Positions 33,455 to 41,512 of a DNA stretch of 49,536 bases are shown piece after piece. The position numbers and the translations under genes are program-made. Each line of letters starts with the position of its first letter. Position 1 is the first letter of the stretch. The notes beneath the pieces are model-generated. The model was not told the DNA's origin and searched no databases. It saw only the letters and a program-made list of their open reading frames with translations. This DNA is from Candidatus Omnitrophota bacterium. GTDB lineage: Bacteria; Omnitrophota; Gorgyraeia; Zapsychrales; Zapsychraceae. The DNA is taken from positions 1-49,536 of the forward strand of contig JADFYJ010000018.1 of assembly GCA_015233115.1 (NCBI GenBank), read 5' to 3'.

Positions 33455-34693
33455 TTACTTGATCATCGTATTCATTTGGAATATCGGCAACAGCATCGCT
33501 ATGACGACAAACCCCACGATAACAATAATAAAAACTAGAACAGCCGGCCCCAGTAAAGTAATCGCGGTCTTCATGGTTTCTGCGGTTTGTTTCTCATAGA
33601 CGTCGGCGACTTTATACAGGCCCTTTTCCAATTTCCCGGTTTCTTCGCCGATAGAAATCATATTAACCGCCATTTCCGGAATAAATTTAGCCTGCGCCAC
33701 AGCATTACGCAAACTCGCTCCATTGGCAACCAAGTCAGAAATATGCATAATTTGTTCCCGCAAAATCACATTGTCAATCATCCGAGCCACCGCTTTTAAT
33801 GCAATGGTAATGGATACACCCGTATCCAGCATAGTAGCTAAAGTCCGCGCGAAACGGCCCATCTCTGCCTGCTTGATAAACTCGCCGAGCAACGGGAGCT
33901 GTAATTTTTTCCTGTCAATCCAGACCCGGCCATGATCGCTTCTGCTCCATTGCCACACATAGCCGCCTCCCACAAAAATTCCCAGTAAAACGGCCCACCA
34001 ATAAGCAGCAAAAAAACCACTCACCTTCAATAAAATGATCGTCGGCAGCGGAAGCGCCTGATCCATATCTTCAAATATAACCGTCAGACGAGGAATAACA
34101 AATGACAACAACACAAATACGGTTAACGCCCCTACGCCTAGAATAAAAGCTGGATATGCTAAACTGCCACGAATCTTCTGTCCAACCTCCATTTCTTTCT
34201 CCAAATGGTCGGCTAAACGCTCCAGGGTCAATTCCAATTTACCGCTTAATTCCCCGGTTTTCACCATGTTAATATAAAGAGCAGAAAAAATATTTTTATA
34301 TTGAGATAACGCGTCAGAAAATGCGGCTCCGTCACGGACCGCCTCATACATTCCCTGCACGCACTCTTTTAAAGCTTCATGACGGGTTTGATGTTCAACG
34401 ATCTGCAAAGAACGCAGAATGGGTACCGCCGCTCCAATTAAATCGCTCATTTGACGGGTAAACAACACCACATCTTTGGTCCTCACCCGGCTAACAAATG
34501 CTGACCACCCTTGAAGCAAATTTTTTTTTACCTGAGGTTTAACCACCACCCTTTCCAAAACATCCTGGACCAAAAGCGGCGCCAATTTTTTCTGAACCAA
34601 TTGAGCAATAGCCTGCTCTCTCGACAAAGCCGAAACCTGCCCCTCTACCACATTTTGCATACCATCTTTAGCTTTGTAATAAAATTGCTTCAT
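33455..34693 (-). CDS. gspF: Inner-membrane platform protein GspF
   Basis: 412 residues from the ATG at 34693 (MKQFYYKAKDG), the usual beginning of the family; the open frame extends to 34723 through tandem repeat sequence. Two T2SSF domains are visible: LFTRQMSDLIGAAVPILRSL and RFARTLATMLDTGVSITIAL. Three membrane helices are present. GspF/PilC turns with the GspE motor to push subunits into the fibre. No good ribosome site is visible before the start, possibly because octamer repeats replaced it. Confidence 0.92.
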   Translation of the reverse strand: MKQFYYKAKDGMQNVVEGQVSALSREQAIAQLVQKKLAPLLVQDVLERVVVKPQVKKNLLQGWSAFVSRVRTKDVVLFTRQMSDLIGAAVPILRSLQIVEHQTRHEALKECVQGMYEAVRDGAAFSDALSQYKNIFSALYINMVKTGELSGKLELTLERLADHLEKEMEVGQKIRGSLAYPAFILGVGALTVFVLLSFVIPRLTVIFEDMDQALPLPTIILLKVSGFFAAYWWAVLLGIFVGGGYVWQWSRSDHGRVWIDRKKLQLPLLGEFIKQAEMGRFARTLATMLDTGVSITIALKAVARMIDNVILREQIMHISDLVANGASLRNAVAQAKFIPEMAVNMISIGEETGKLEKGLYKVADVYEKQTAETMKTAITLLGPAVLVFIIVIVGFVVIAMLLPIFQMNTMIK

Positions 34694-34714
34694 GTTAATT
34701 TTTTTTCTTTTTTT

Positions 34715-34754
34715 CATTGTCACACTGCCACACTGTCACACTGTCACATTGTCA
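34715..34754. repeat. Five tandem octamers at the gspE-gspF junction
   Basis: On the minus strand the units are GTGACAAT, GTGACAGT, GTGACAGT, GTGGCAGT and GTGACAAT or shifted equivalents. The gspE stop codon TGA and its last residues (VTM) are written by the first unit. The consensus GTRACARN is the same as in the ends of the 23693-23968 element. Confidence 0.85.
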
Positions 34755-36450
34755 CGTTTTTCTCTGCGCCCTCATCCTTAACCACCCGAACCACTTCTGA
34801 TAAAGAAGTTATACCTGCCTTAACTTTTTCTAAACCGACATCCCATAAAGTTTTCATCCCATTAGCTAAAGCTTTATCTCTGATGATGACACTGGATGCT
34901 TCCTTCATAATTAAAGCCCGAATATCATCGGTCATTAATAAAAATTCATAAATAGGAATACGTCCACTATACCCCGTATGATGACAAGCCTCGCATCCCA
35001 ATGGTTCATAAACAGTCTGCACCAAAGACGCGGAACTTCCCAATTCACTCACCATATCCGCGGAAACTTTAGCCGGCTTTTTGCATTGAGGACACAACAC
35101 GCGCACTAACCGCTGGGCGATAAAGCATTCCACAGTCGACGTAATCAAATATGGCTCTACCCCCATATCCATTAAACGGGCAATCCCGCCGATCGCGTCA
35201 TTCGTATGCAAAGTTGAAAAAATTAAATGCCCGGTCAACGCGGACTGGATCGCAATCTGCGCGGTTTCCAAATCCCGCACCTCGCCAACCATCATAATAT
35301 CCGGATCATGCCGCAAACAAGACCTTAAGCCCTGCGCAAAAGTAAGCCCCACTCGGGGATTGACCTGAAGCTGAATAATCCCTTTTAATTGATATTCGAC
35401 CGGATCCTCAATCGTAATAATTTTTTTATCTTCAGTATTCACCCTGGCTAAACAAGAATATAACGTAGTCGTTTTACCGCTTCCCGTCGGCCCGGTAAGA
35501 AAAACCACGCCGTGCGGTTTTAATATCAAATCCTCAAGGATCGCCAATTCTTTGTCCCCCAAACCCAAATCTTTTAACTGGAATAAACGGGACGTATTTA
35601 ATAAGCGCAAAACGACACTCTCGCCATATATCGCAGGAATAAAAGAAACACGAAGATCAATATCCACCTCTTTAACCCGGACCTTAAACCGGCCGTCCTG
35701 GGGAATACGTTTTTCAGCGATATTCAAGTTAGACAAAATTTTAATACGGGAATTGATCGCTTCTTTAAAAATCTTTAAATTCGACGGGACTTTCGCGTCT
35801 TTTAAAAGCCCGTCAATGCGATAGCGAACTTTTAATTCATCTTCGAACGGTTCAATATGAACATCCGTCGCGTGTTCCCGGTAAGCTTCAATAATAATCT
35901 GATTAATAAATTTACCGATGGAGGCTTCTGAATCAATCTCCTGAAGAATGGATTCATTGTCAACTTCTTCCGCCGCCTGAACTGTCCCCATCATCTGTTC
36001 AATCGTCTCAGCACCGACCCCGTAATATTTGCGGATATGCTCCGCAATATCTTTTTCACTAGAAAGATGAGCTGACAATTTTGTATTCAAAACCAATTGA
36101 ATTTCATCTAAAAACGCGACATCGAGCGGCTCAGTCGTGGCAATATGCAGCACATCATCTTTAAGATCATACGGAATAATCTTATAGTACATCGCGCATT
36201 TAGCCGGGACTTTTGCAATCACCACCGGAGGGATATCCATATCCTTGAGACTGATAAAATCCACACCCATTTGACCAGCCAAAACCGGCAAAAAAATCTT
36301 TTCTTCTGTCACAAACCCCAATTCGATCAAAATCGCCCCCAACAACCCGCCTTTTTCTTTTTGCCGCCGGAGAGCCGCATCCAAATGTTCATTGGTAATA
36401 ACACCGCGCTCAATCAACATTTTCCCTAAAGGAAACTTTTCTAGAGCCAT
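34744..36450 (-). CDS. gspE: Secretion ATPase GspE
   Basis: 568 residues. An MshEN/GspE N-terminal domain (GKMLIERGVITNEHLDAALR, about 5-150) is followed by the hexameric motor: GPTGSGKTTTLYS (near 322), Asp box ITIEDPVEYQL, Walker B MMVGEVRDLETA, His box LIFSTLHTNDA. A zinc site CPQC and CEAC lies near 453 and 487. It powers pseudopilus assembly. First gene of the operon; the ATG follows AGGT and an extended -10 promoter about 40 bp upstream. Confidence 0.95.
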   Translation of the reverse strand: MALEKFPLGKMLIERGVITNEHLDAALRRQKEKGGLLGAILIELGFVTEEKIFLPVLAGQMGVDFISLKDMDIPPVVIAKVPAKCAMYYKIIPYDLKDDVLHIATTEPLDVAFLDEIQLVLNTKLSAHLSSEKDIAEHIRKYYGVGAETIEQMMGTVQAAEEVDNESILQEIDSEASIGKFINQIIIEAYREHATDVHIEPFEDELKVRYRIDGLLKDAKVPSNLKIFKEAINSRIKILSNLNIAEKRIPQDGRFKVRVKEVDIDLRVSFIPAIYGESVVLRLLNTSRLFQLKDLGLGDKELAILEDLILKPHGVVFLTGPTGSGKTTTLYSCLARVNTEDKKIITIEDPVEYQLKGIIQLQVNPRVGLTFAQGLRSCLRHDPDIMMVGEVRDLETAQIAIQSALTGHLIFSTLHTNDAIGGIARLMDMGVEPYLITSTVECFIAQRLVRVLCPQCKKPAKVSADMVSELGSSASLVQTVYEPLGCEACHHTGYSGRIPIYEFLLMTDDIRALIMKEASSVIIRDKALANGMKTLWDVGLEKVKAGITSLSEVVRVVKDEGAEKNVTM

Positions 36451-36489
36451 ATTTATACCTATGATAGAGTTAAAATTATAATTTTTATT

Positions 36490-36498
36490 ATTATATCA
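36490..36498 (-). promoter_or_regulatory. Extended -10 promoter of the secretion operon
   Basis: The minus strand reads TGATATAAT, a perfect TGnTATAAT extended -10 box, about 40 bp upstream of gspE. No good -35 box is 17 bp upstream, which extended -10 promoters do not need. Confidence 0.5.
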
Positions 36499-36539
36499 GG
36501 GAGGACGATTTTTTATAGAAAAAAAGGGGAATTGAATTT

Positions 36540-37508
36540 TTATTTCACAGCATCCGATATTTCATAAAGCACGCGCTCGGCTTCTTGTTTATTGGCGAGC
36601 ATCATTCTTTTGGCTTCCACTTTGACTTCAACCTGTTGAGGGCCCTTACGTATGATGTGCACATTAATGCTGTATTTATTTCTGACCGCGGTCATCATGC
36701 CCCTGGCCATATCCGCCTTAACATTTTGTGAATCTTTATCCAGAAACATTTTGACATTATTCCAGACATCATTGAAAGGATGGTCAAAGACTTGCGTCGC
36801 GGAATTGTCCATCAGCACCATAGCGGCAATACCAACTGGCAAAAACGCGGTTCCCATCACTGTGGCCGCGCCATACAAACCAATGCTTTTCAACGCGGCT
36901 GAGTTGAACGTGGCATATAACACCAGGCTCGCCAATTGTTGAGCGCTGGTTATATTTTTAAATTCCTTGTCCTGAATGCCAACATCCACAACATTTATTT
37001 TAGGTTCTTTAGCTCCTGACGTGTAATCTTTATAAATCACTTTCCGGACAGTTAATTTCATGCGGTCGATCTGCATAACCACTGGTTTTTCTGCTTTTTT
37101 ACCACTGGAAGCTTTATTTTTTTCTTCCGGCTTCTGAGACACCTTCAATGAATTAACATTCAATTTACCCTGTTTATTTTTAACCACGATCATTTCTTTC
37201 ATATCAATGATCAATAAAGGAATATGATTTTTGCCTTTCAATAGGCTTGGAATATCGCAATCCACGCCGATCTCCGGAATATCAACCAAAATTCCCGAGG
37301 GAAACCCTTGAGGATTATAAACTTGAAAACCTTTTATACGGATTTTTTGAGAAAACATACCGAGAGAAAATTGCTGAATTTTAACCGAAGTGCCGACAAC
37401 GGCTTTAGCGCCCCACTCAATCGCGGATTTGATAAGAAAATTCTTGGCCAGACTCAAACAAAAAATGACAACAACAAAAATGATCAACCACTTCAAAGGT
37501 TTATTCAT
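36540..37508 (-). CDS. AsmA-like protein with DUF3568-like C-terminus
   Basis: 322 residues from the ATG at 37508, which follows CAGGAG; the frame extends to 37550 through repeat DNA. One membrane helix (about 6-24) is followed by an AsmA-type region (IKIQQFSLGMFSQKIRIKGF, VYNPQGFPSGILVDIPEIGV). The last 75 residues (DVWNNVKMFLDKDSQNVKAD, YSINVHIIRKGPQQVEVKVE) resemble the DUF3568 family of small envelope proteins. A hydrophobic stretch between them (GLYGAATVMGTAFLPVGIAA) may be a second anchor. It is probably an envelope protein in the periplasm. The fusion is unusual. Confidence 0.6.
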   Translation of the reverse strand: MNKPLKWLIIFVVVIFCLSLAKNFLIKSAIEWGAKAVVGTSVKIQQFSLGMFSQKIRIKGFQVYNPQGFPSGILVDIPEIGVDCDIPSLLKGKNHIPLLIIDMKEMIVVKNKQGKLNVNSLKVSQKPEEKNKASSGKKAEKPVVMQIDRMKLTVRKVIYKDYTSGAKEPKINVVDVGIQDKEFKNITSAQQLASLVLYATFNSAALKSIGLYGAATVMGTAFLPVGIAAMVLMDNSATQVFDHPFNDVWNNVKMFLDKDSQNVKADMARGMMTAVRNKYSINVHIIRKGPQQVEVKVEAKRMMLANKQEAERVLYEISDAVK

Positions 37509-37534
37509 TTTAACTCCTGCAACCGATGGACCAC

Positions 37535-37574
37535 CGCGTAGGTGGCCCAAGAAAATTATTAGTCCACCTACGCG
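37535..37574. repeat. 11-bp inverted repeat CGCGTAGGTGG
   Basis: Perfect arms at 37535-37545 and 37564-37574 with an 18-nt AT-rich loop, in the leader of the AsmA-like gene. A second, exclusive hairpin (CCACC-GCGTA-GGTGG, 37531-37545) overlaps it. It is of the same general kind as the palindrome at 46359. Confidence 0.65.
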
Positions 37575-37631
37575 ATGTTTTTATTTTTTATTTTAATTGT
37601 AAATTGAAAAATGTCAAAATGGCCCAAAGTC

Positions 37632-38564
37632 CTATACACCAAATCTTGCGCCAAGCCCTATTCTGGCTCCATTTAAAAATGACAACATATCCATACGACG
37701 AGAACCGGCAGGTTGAACTTCTTTAATAAGAAGCGCGCCTTGTCCGGTCATGATAACTGCGCCTTGATCAATAATTTGAATAATGGTCCCTGGCTCATTC
37801 TGGGAAGCAGGTATATCAAATATTTGAGAAGAAAAAACTGATAAAGATTTACCTTTTAAAAACGTATGAGCCAATGGCCAAGGCTGTAACCCGCGAATTT
37901 GATTATGAATGACTTGCGCAGATTTAGTCCAATCAATCAAACCCAATGACTTGTTTAATTTAGGCGCCAGAGAAACTAGCCGCTCATCCTGAGCCTGACC
38001 TGTCGTTTGTATATTTAAATTTTTCAGTGTGTCAGAAAGTAACTGACAACCCGCGTTCATCATTTGCCTGCGCAGATCAACTGAAGTCTCATCCGGACCG
38101 ATCGGAATTTTTACCTGACTTATAATATCGCCCGCGTCCATTTGCGCGTTTAAACGGATAATCGTCACCCCAGATTCGGTCTCACCATTTAAAATCGCCC
38201 AATTAATCGGAGCCGCGCCCCGGTATTTCGGGAGTAACGATCCATGCACATTAATCGAGCATATTTTGGGAAGGGCTAATATCGCCGATGTTAAAAACCT
38301 GCCATAAGCAATCACCACAAATACATCCGCGTCAAACACCCGCAGAGCGTAAACAATATCATCTGCCTTTAATGTTTCCGGCTGCAGCACGGGAATGCAA
38401 CACGAAGTCGCACATTCTTTAATCGGAGACACGGACATTTTCATGCCGCGATCTTTTGGCTTATCCGGCTGGGTGACGCAAGCCGCGATTGTATATCCGT
38501 CGTCAATCAAACGCCGCAAATGAATGTCCGCGAAACTATCACTGCCAAAAAAAATTATTTTCAT
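37632..38564 (-). CDS. fmt: Methionyl-tRNA formyltransferase
   Basis: 310 residues, the normal length. The formyl-folate binding and catalytic segment CSINVHGSLLPKYRGAAPIN carries the N-x-H-x-S signature, followed by GVTIIRLNAQMDAGDIISQ. The C-terminal tRNA-binding barrel has IDWTKSAQVIHNQIRGLQPW. It formylates initiator Met-tRNA. It overlaps the SGNH gene by 4 bp. The usual partner def is absent, but priA is nearby as in many bacteria. Confidence 0.95.
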   Translation of the reverse strand: MKIIFFGSDSFADIHLRRLIDDGYTIAACVTQPDKPKDRGMKMSVSPIKECATSCCIPVLQPETLKADDIVYALRVFDADVFVVIAYGRFLTSAILALPKICSINVHGSLLPKYRGAAPINWAILNGETESGVTIIRLNAQMDAGDIISQVKIPIGPDETSVDLRRQMMNAGCQLLSDTLKNLNIQTTGQAQDERLVSLAPKLNKSLGLIDWTKSAQVIHNQIRGLQPWPLAHTFLKGKSLSVFSSQIFDIPASQNEPGTIIQIIDQGAVIMTGQGALLIKEVQPAGSRRMDMLSFLNGARIGLGARFGV

Positions 38565-39538
38565 TTTGGGAGTCCATTTATATATTTTTTTATTTTTTGC
38601 GCTATCAGGGCATGGGCAACAGCATTGGGGTGTCCGTCACCTTTAATGCGAAACCGGTCATCCCATGTGCCAAATATATCTTTTGTCCCTATGACATCCA
38701 CACCGGATAAATTTTGAATAAATCCGTAAGACTTTTCCCCGCCAATAAACCAATCCACAATGACAAAACGCGCGCCCGCATCTTCAGTTACCCTTTTCAT
38801 TTCTCTAATCAACGCTTCAGTGAGATCGTACGGCATCGGCGGGAACAGCCCTAATAGGCGGCCTAATCTCATTTGAATCGTGTCTGCAAACCATGAATTA
38901 AAATAATTTTTATACAATAAAGGATTTTTTACCAGACACAATTCCTTATTTTTGTCCAAAGCAAATAACGGTTTTGTCCCGGGAAATATACTTTTTTTGT
39001 AAAGCATGCGCCGGTCATAATTGCCATTACGGCTGATATGATCATCGATAAACGTGTACACCACCCACTTGGTATTAAATTTTTTGATCAATTGTTTAAG
39101 CCGCAGCAATGATTGATCCGTCCCATAAGCTTGCACGCCCAAATTAACCACCTGATAAGGAAAAGCCTGATCCTGTGCCAATTGTCCGGCAAAAGATTCT
39201 TCGTAAGGGACGCCATGCCCCATGGTAAATGAACAGCCCGCCAAAAGTACGCTGGGCTTTTTCAGATCAAACTGATATCCGGCAGACGGCACCCTGATGC
39301 CCTCCTGATCAAAATAAAGAGGAACAGTCCGGGGAGGATTCCCAAATTTATAATTTACCTCTTTATTAGATTCATACGTCCAGCCTAATAGCGGATCAAA
39401 TTGGCACACATGCGTTTCCGGCGGCATTTCCCGTTCTTTATACGGTATTTTAACTAAACGGCAAAAAACTTCTGCCGCTAAAAACAACGCCGCCAATATC
39501 AGCAGATTTATAATGATGATTTTGAATATTTTTAACAT
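38561..39538 (-). CDS. Membrane-anchored SGNH-hydrolase-like protein
   Basis: 325 residues. One N-terminal membrane helix (about 7-24) is followed by an SGNH-type fold: block I LLAGCSFTMGHGV, with Ser in place of the GDS core; block III-like VNLGVQAYGTDQSL; and block V KGDGHPNAVAHAL with the Asp-x-His pair. Such proteins often act as esterases or acetyltransferases on envelope glycans. The gene separates priA from fmt and overlaps fmt, so it is part of that transcript. Confidence 0.75.
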   Translation of the reverse strand: MLKIFKIIIINLLILAALFLAAEVFCRLVKIPYKEREMPPETHVCQFDPLLGWTYESNKEVNYKFGNPPRTVPLYFDQEGIRVPSAGYQFDLKKPSVLLAGCSFTMGHGVPYEESFAGQLAQDQAFPYQVVNLGVQAYGTDQSLLRLKQLIKKFNTKWVVYTFIDDHISRNGNYDRRMLYKKSIFPGTKPLFALDKNKELCLVKNPLLYKNYFNSWFADTIQMRLGRLLGLFPPMPYDLTEALIREMKRVTEDAGARFVIVDWFIGGEKSYGFIQNLSGVDVIGTKDIFGTWDDRFRIKGDGHPNAVAHALIAQKIKKYINGLPK

Positions 39539-39577
39539 GATCGCATCCTATTTTCTTCCGCCTTCGTTGAACCCAGA

Positions 39578-41434
39578 TTAAATAATTTCCCAACTCATGG
39601 TCACACCCCGCGAATGTTTTACGGAACGCAGCACATTTTTAATATCGTGAAGCAGTGCGACAGCATTCTCGGTCCGCAACATGATTGTATAACGGTACTG
39701 ATCCCGCAATTTTGGCACCAAATCCGGCTGGGGCTCAAAGACTTCGACATCCTTTCCTTCAAATGCCCGCTTTAAACCTTCGCACACTGCCGCGCTTTGC
39801 TTGAGGATATGGTCCTCATTCAAGCCACGCAAGCCAATCGAAACAAAATCTTTATACGGAGGAAAATTGAGTTCTTTCCGCTGCAATAATTCCTGCTGAT
39901 AAAAAGTCCCCCAATCCATTTTTCCGACGCACGCGATTAAATAATTTCCCGGCATATGCGTTTGAACACACAAAGCCTCTTTTGTCATCTGGCGCAGATT
40001 CATCAAGAGGCTAAAAACTTTATGCGATGACGTATGATCAAAACGGTTCAACTCCGCGTCTAAATCTAAAACCGCGGTCAAGTCCGCTTTAATCTGATCT
40101 TTCCAGCGCAGGACGGCCTGCGTCGCTATTACAATATCTTTATCCGTTGGGTAACTTTCGGATTCCTTATCAAAATATCCTATTTTTGCCGTCGGAAAAA
40201 GCATTGCGATCGTGCTCTGCAGTTTTTCAACTCCGGTTCCGGTCGAACGCATATAATCACTGCCGCAGGACGGACAGATCTTGGGAATCTCTTCTTTGTG
40301 AGAACAAAAACGGCAGGACATTTTTTTTTGTGAATACATATACGTCAGATTAACCGCGCAGCGCGGGCACTTTAAAGTAAAACCGCAATGATTGCAGCGG
40401 GTTGCCAACGCAAATCCCCGGCGGTTCATAAATAATAATATTTTTCCGTTATTTTTCAAAACCGCATTGATTTCGTTTTGCAGCGGATAGCTAATTAAAT
40501 TATCGTATCGCCTTTTATAATTGCTCTGGTCTACTAATTTCATTTGAACCGGATGCCCAGCATTCCTGGGAAAATCAATGGTCCACTGATCTTTGTGCGC
40601 CAGATACCATAATTCCACGCTCGGCGCTATACTCACAAATGTCACCTCACATCCGTGGCTGTCGCTCTGCCACAACACCACCTGGCGGGTATGATAATGC
40701 GGAGGCTGTTCTTCTTTGTAGGACGTATTTTCTTCATCCAGCATGATGATCAAACCCAAATCTTTGACCGGCGTAAAAACCGTTGACCTGGTTCCTAAAA
40801 TAATATGCCCCGGCTCTGTGCGGGCGGTTACCCAGCCATTTAAATCTTTTTTGGCAGTCACCGGTTTTTTAAACACCAAGAGGATCGACTTAAATTCTTT
40901 CAACTCTTTCAGCGCGTTTTGCAAAACATAGGTGTCAGGCGCCAGAATCAAAACAGATTTTTTCTGGTCAATATTAATTTTTATTTTTTCCTTTAGAATC
41001 GACCAGCATGTAGAGCGGTCGGTTTCGCATAAAATTGACCTGGTGGAAACCCTGAACCGCGTGGGGTTCAGGGCAGGGGATATAACTGGTAAATCATAAA
41101 AAGATTTTTTTCGTAACGCCGGCGGGAGTTGAATTTCCATGGCTTCACCCAGGGAGCAGCCGAACTGTTCCGAAATTTTTTTCGCTAAGTCTCGTGCCGC
41201 TAAATCCAAAGCCGGAGATCCCTCATCTAAAATTTCCAAAATGGGATTCAAATTAGGGAAATCACTTTTATTATCCAGTCCGACTACGTACCCTATAGCC
41301 ATTCTACGGTTAAACATCACCTTCACCCGCTGGCCGAGAGCAATCTTGTCCTTAAATTGTTCCCCAATGGAATAATCAAAAGGACCTTCGACTGGAAGGC
41401 CAAAAACAATTTTTGCAATTTTAGCTGACGTCAT
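39578..41434 (-). CDS. priA: PriA homologue with eroded helicase motifs
   Basis: 618 residues, about 100 shorter than typical PriA. The DNA-binding N-terminus (VEGPFDYSIGEQFKDKIALG) and the zinc module with eight cysteines (CNHC, CPRC, CRFC, CPSC) are intact, as is ILGTRSTVFTPVKDLGLI. The helicase motifs are not: Walker A GVTGSGKT is replaced by CETDRSTC, DEEH by DEEN, ATPS by IAPS, TQMIAKGHD by TQAVLRWKD, and QVAGRAGR by LMNLRQMTK. It is probably a non-helicase restart scaffold, as described for mycobacterial PriA. A 24-bp palindrome lies in frame near residue 125. Confidence 0.88.
   Translation of the reverse strand: MTSAKIAKIVFGLPVEGPFDYSIGEQFKDKIALGQRVKVMFNRRMAIGYVVGLDNKSDFPNLNPILEILDEGSPALDLAARDLAKKISEQFGCSLGEAMEIQLPPALRKKSFYDLPVISPALNPTRFRVSTRSILCETDRSTCWSILKEKIKINIDQKKSVLILAPDTYVLQNALKELKEFKSILLVFKKPVTAKKDLNGWVTARTEPGHIILGTRSTVFTPVKDLGLIIMLDEENTSYKEEQPPHYHTRQVVLWQSDSHGCEVTFVSIAPSVELWYLAHKDQWTIDFPRNAGHPVQMKLVDQSNYKRRYDNLISYPLQNEINAVLKNNGKILLFMNRRGFALATRCNHCGFTLKCPRCAVNLTYMYSQKKMSCRFCSHKEEIPKICPSCGSDYMRSTGTGVEKLQSTIAMLFPTAKIGYFDKESESYPTDKDIVIATQAVLRWKDQIKADLTAVLDLDAELNRFDHTSSHKVFSLLMNLRQMTKEALCVQTHMPGNYLIACVGKMDWGTFYQQELLQRKELNFPPYKDFVSIGLRGLNEDHILKQSAAVCEGLKRAFEGKDVEVFEPQPDLVPKLRDQYRYTIMLRTENAVALLHDIKNVLRSVKHSRGVTMSWEII
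41050..41073. repeat. 24-bp palindrome inserted in frame in priA
   Basis: CCCTGAACC-GCGTGG-GGTTCAGGG; its reverse complement matches 20229-20252 at 22 of 24 positions. Being 24 bp long it adds eight codons (about ALNPTRFR) without shifting frame. The site is a linker between the DNA-binding and ATPase-like parts of PriA. Confidence 0.75.
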
Positions 41435-41454
41435 AATGGCTGGAACTTTTTTTT

Positions 41455-41508
41455 ACTTTTTGGTTTTTTTGGTTTTTCTTCTGGCTTCTGACGTTTGACC
41501 TTCTGACC
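41455..41508. repeat. Degenerate heptamer tract before priA
   Basis: On the minus strand, units related to AAGTCAG (AGGTCAG, AAGGTCA, ACGTCAG, AAGCCAG) are followed by AAAAACC/AAAAAAACC units. It begins four bases after the stop codon of the upstream glycosyltransferase gene. It has the same two-part composition as the cleaner tract at 48642-48710. Confidence 0.7.
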
Positions 41509-41512
41509 TAAA

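Noticed and set aside
37535..37630. Plus-strand terminator (hairpin followed by T-rich sequence)
   Set aside because: No plus-strand gene lies upstream; more likely a palindromic repeat next to AT-rich DNA.
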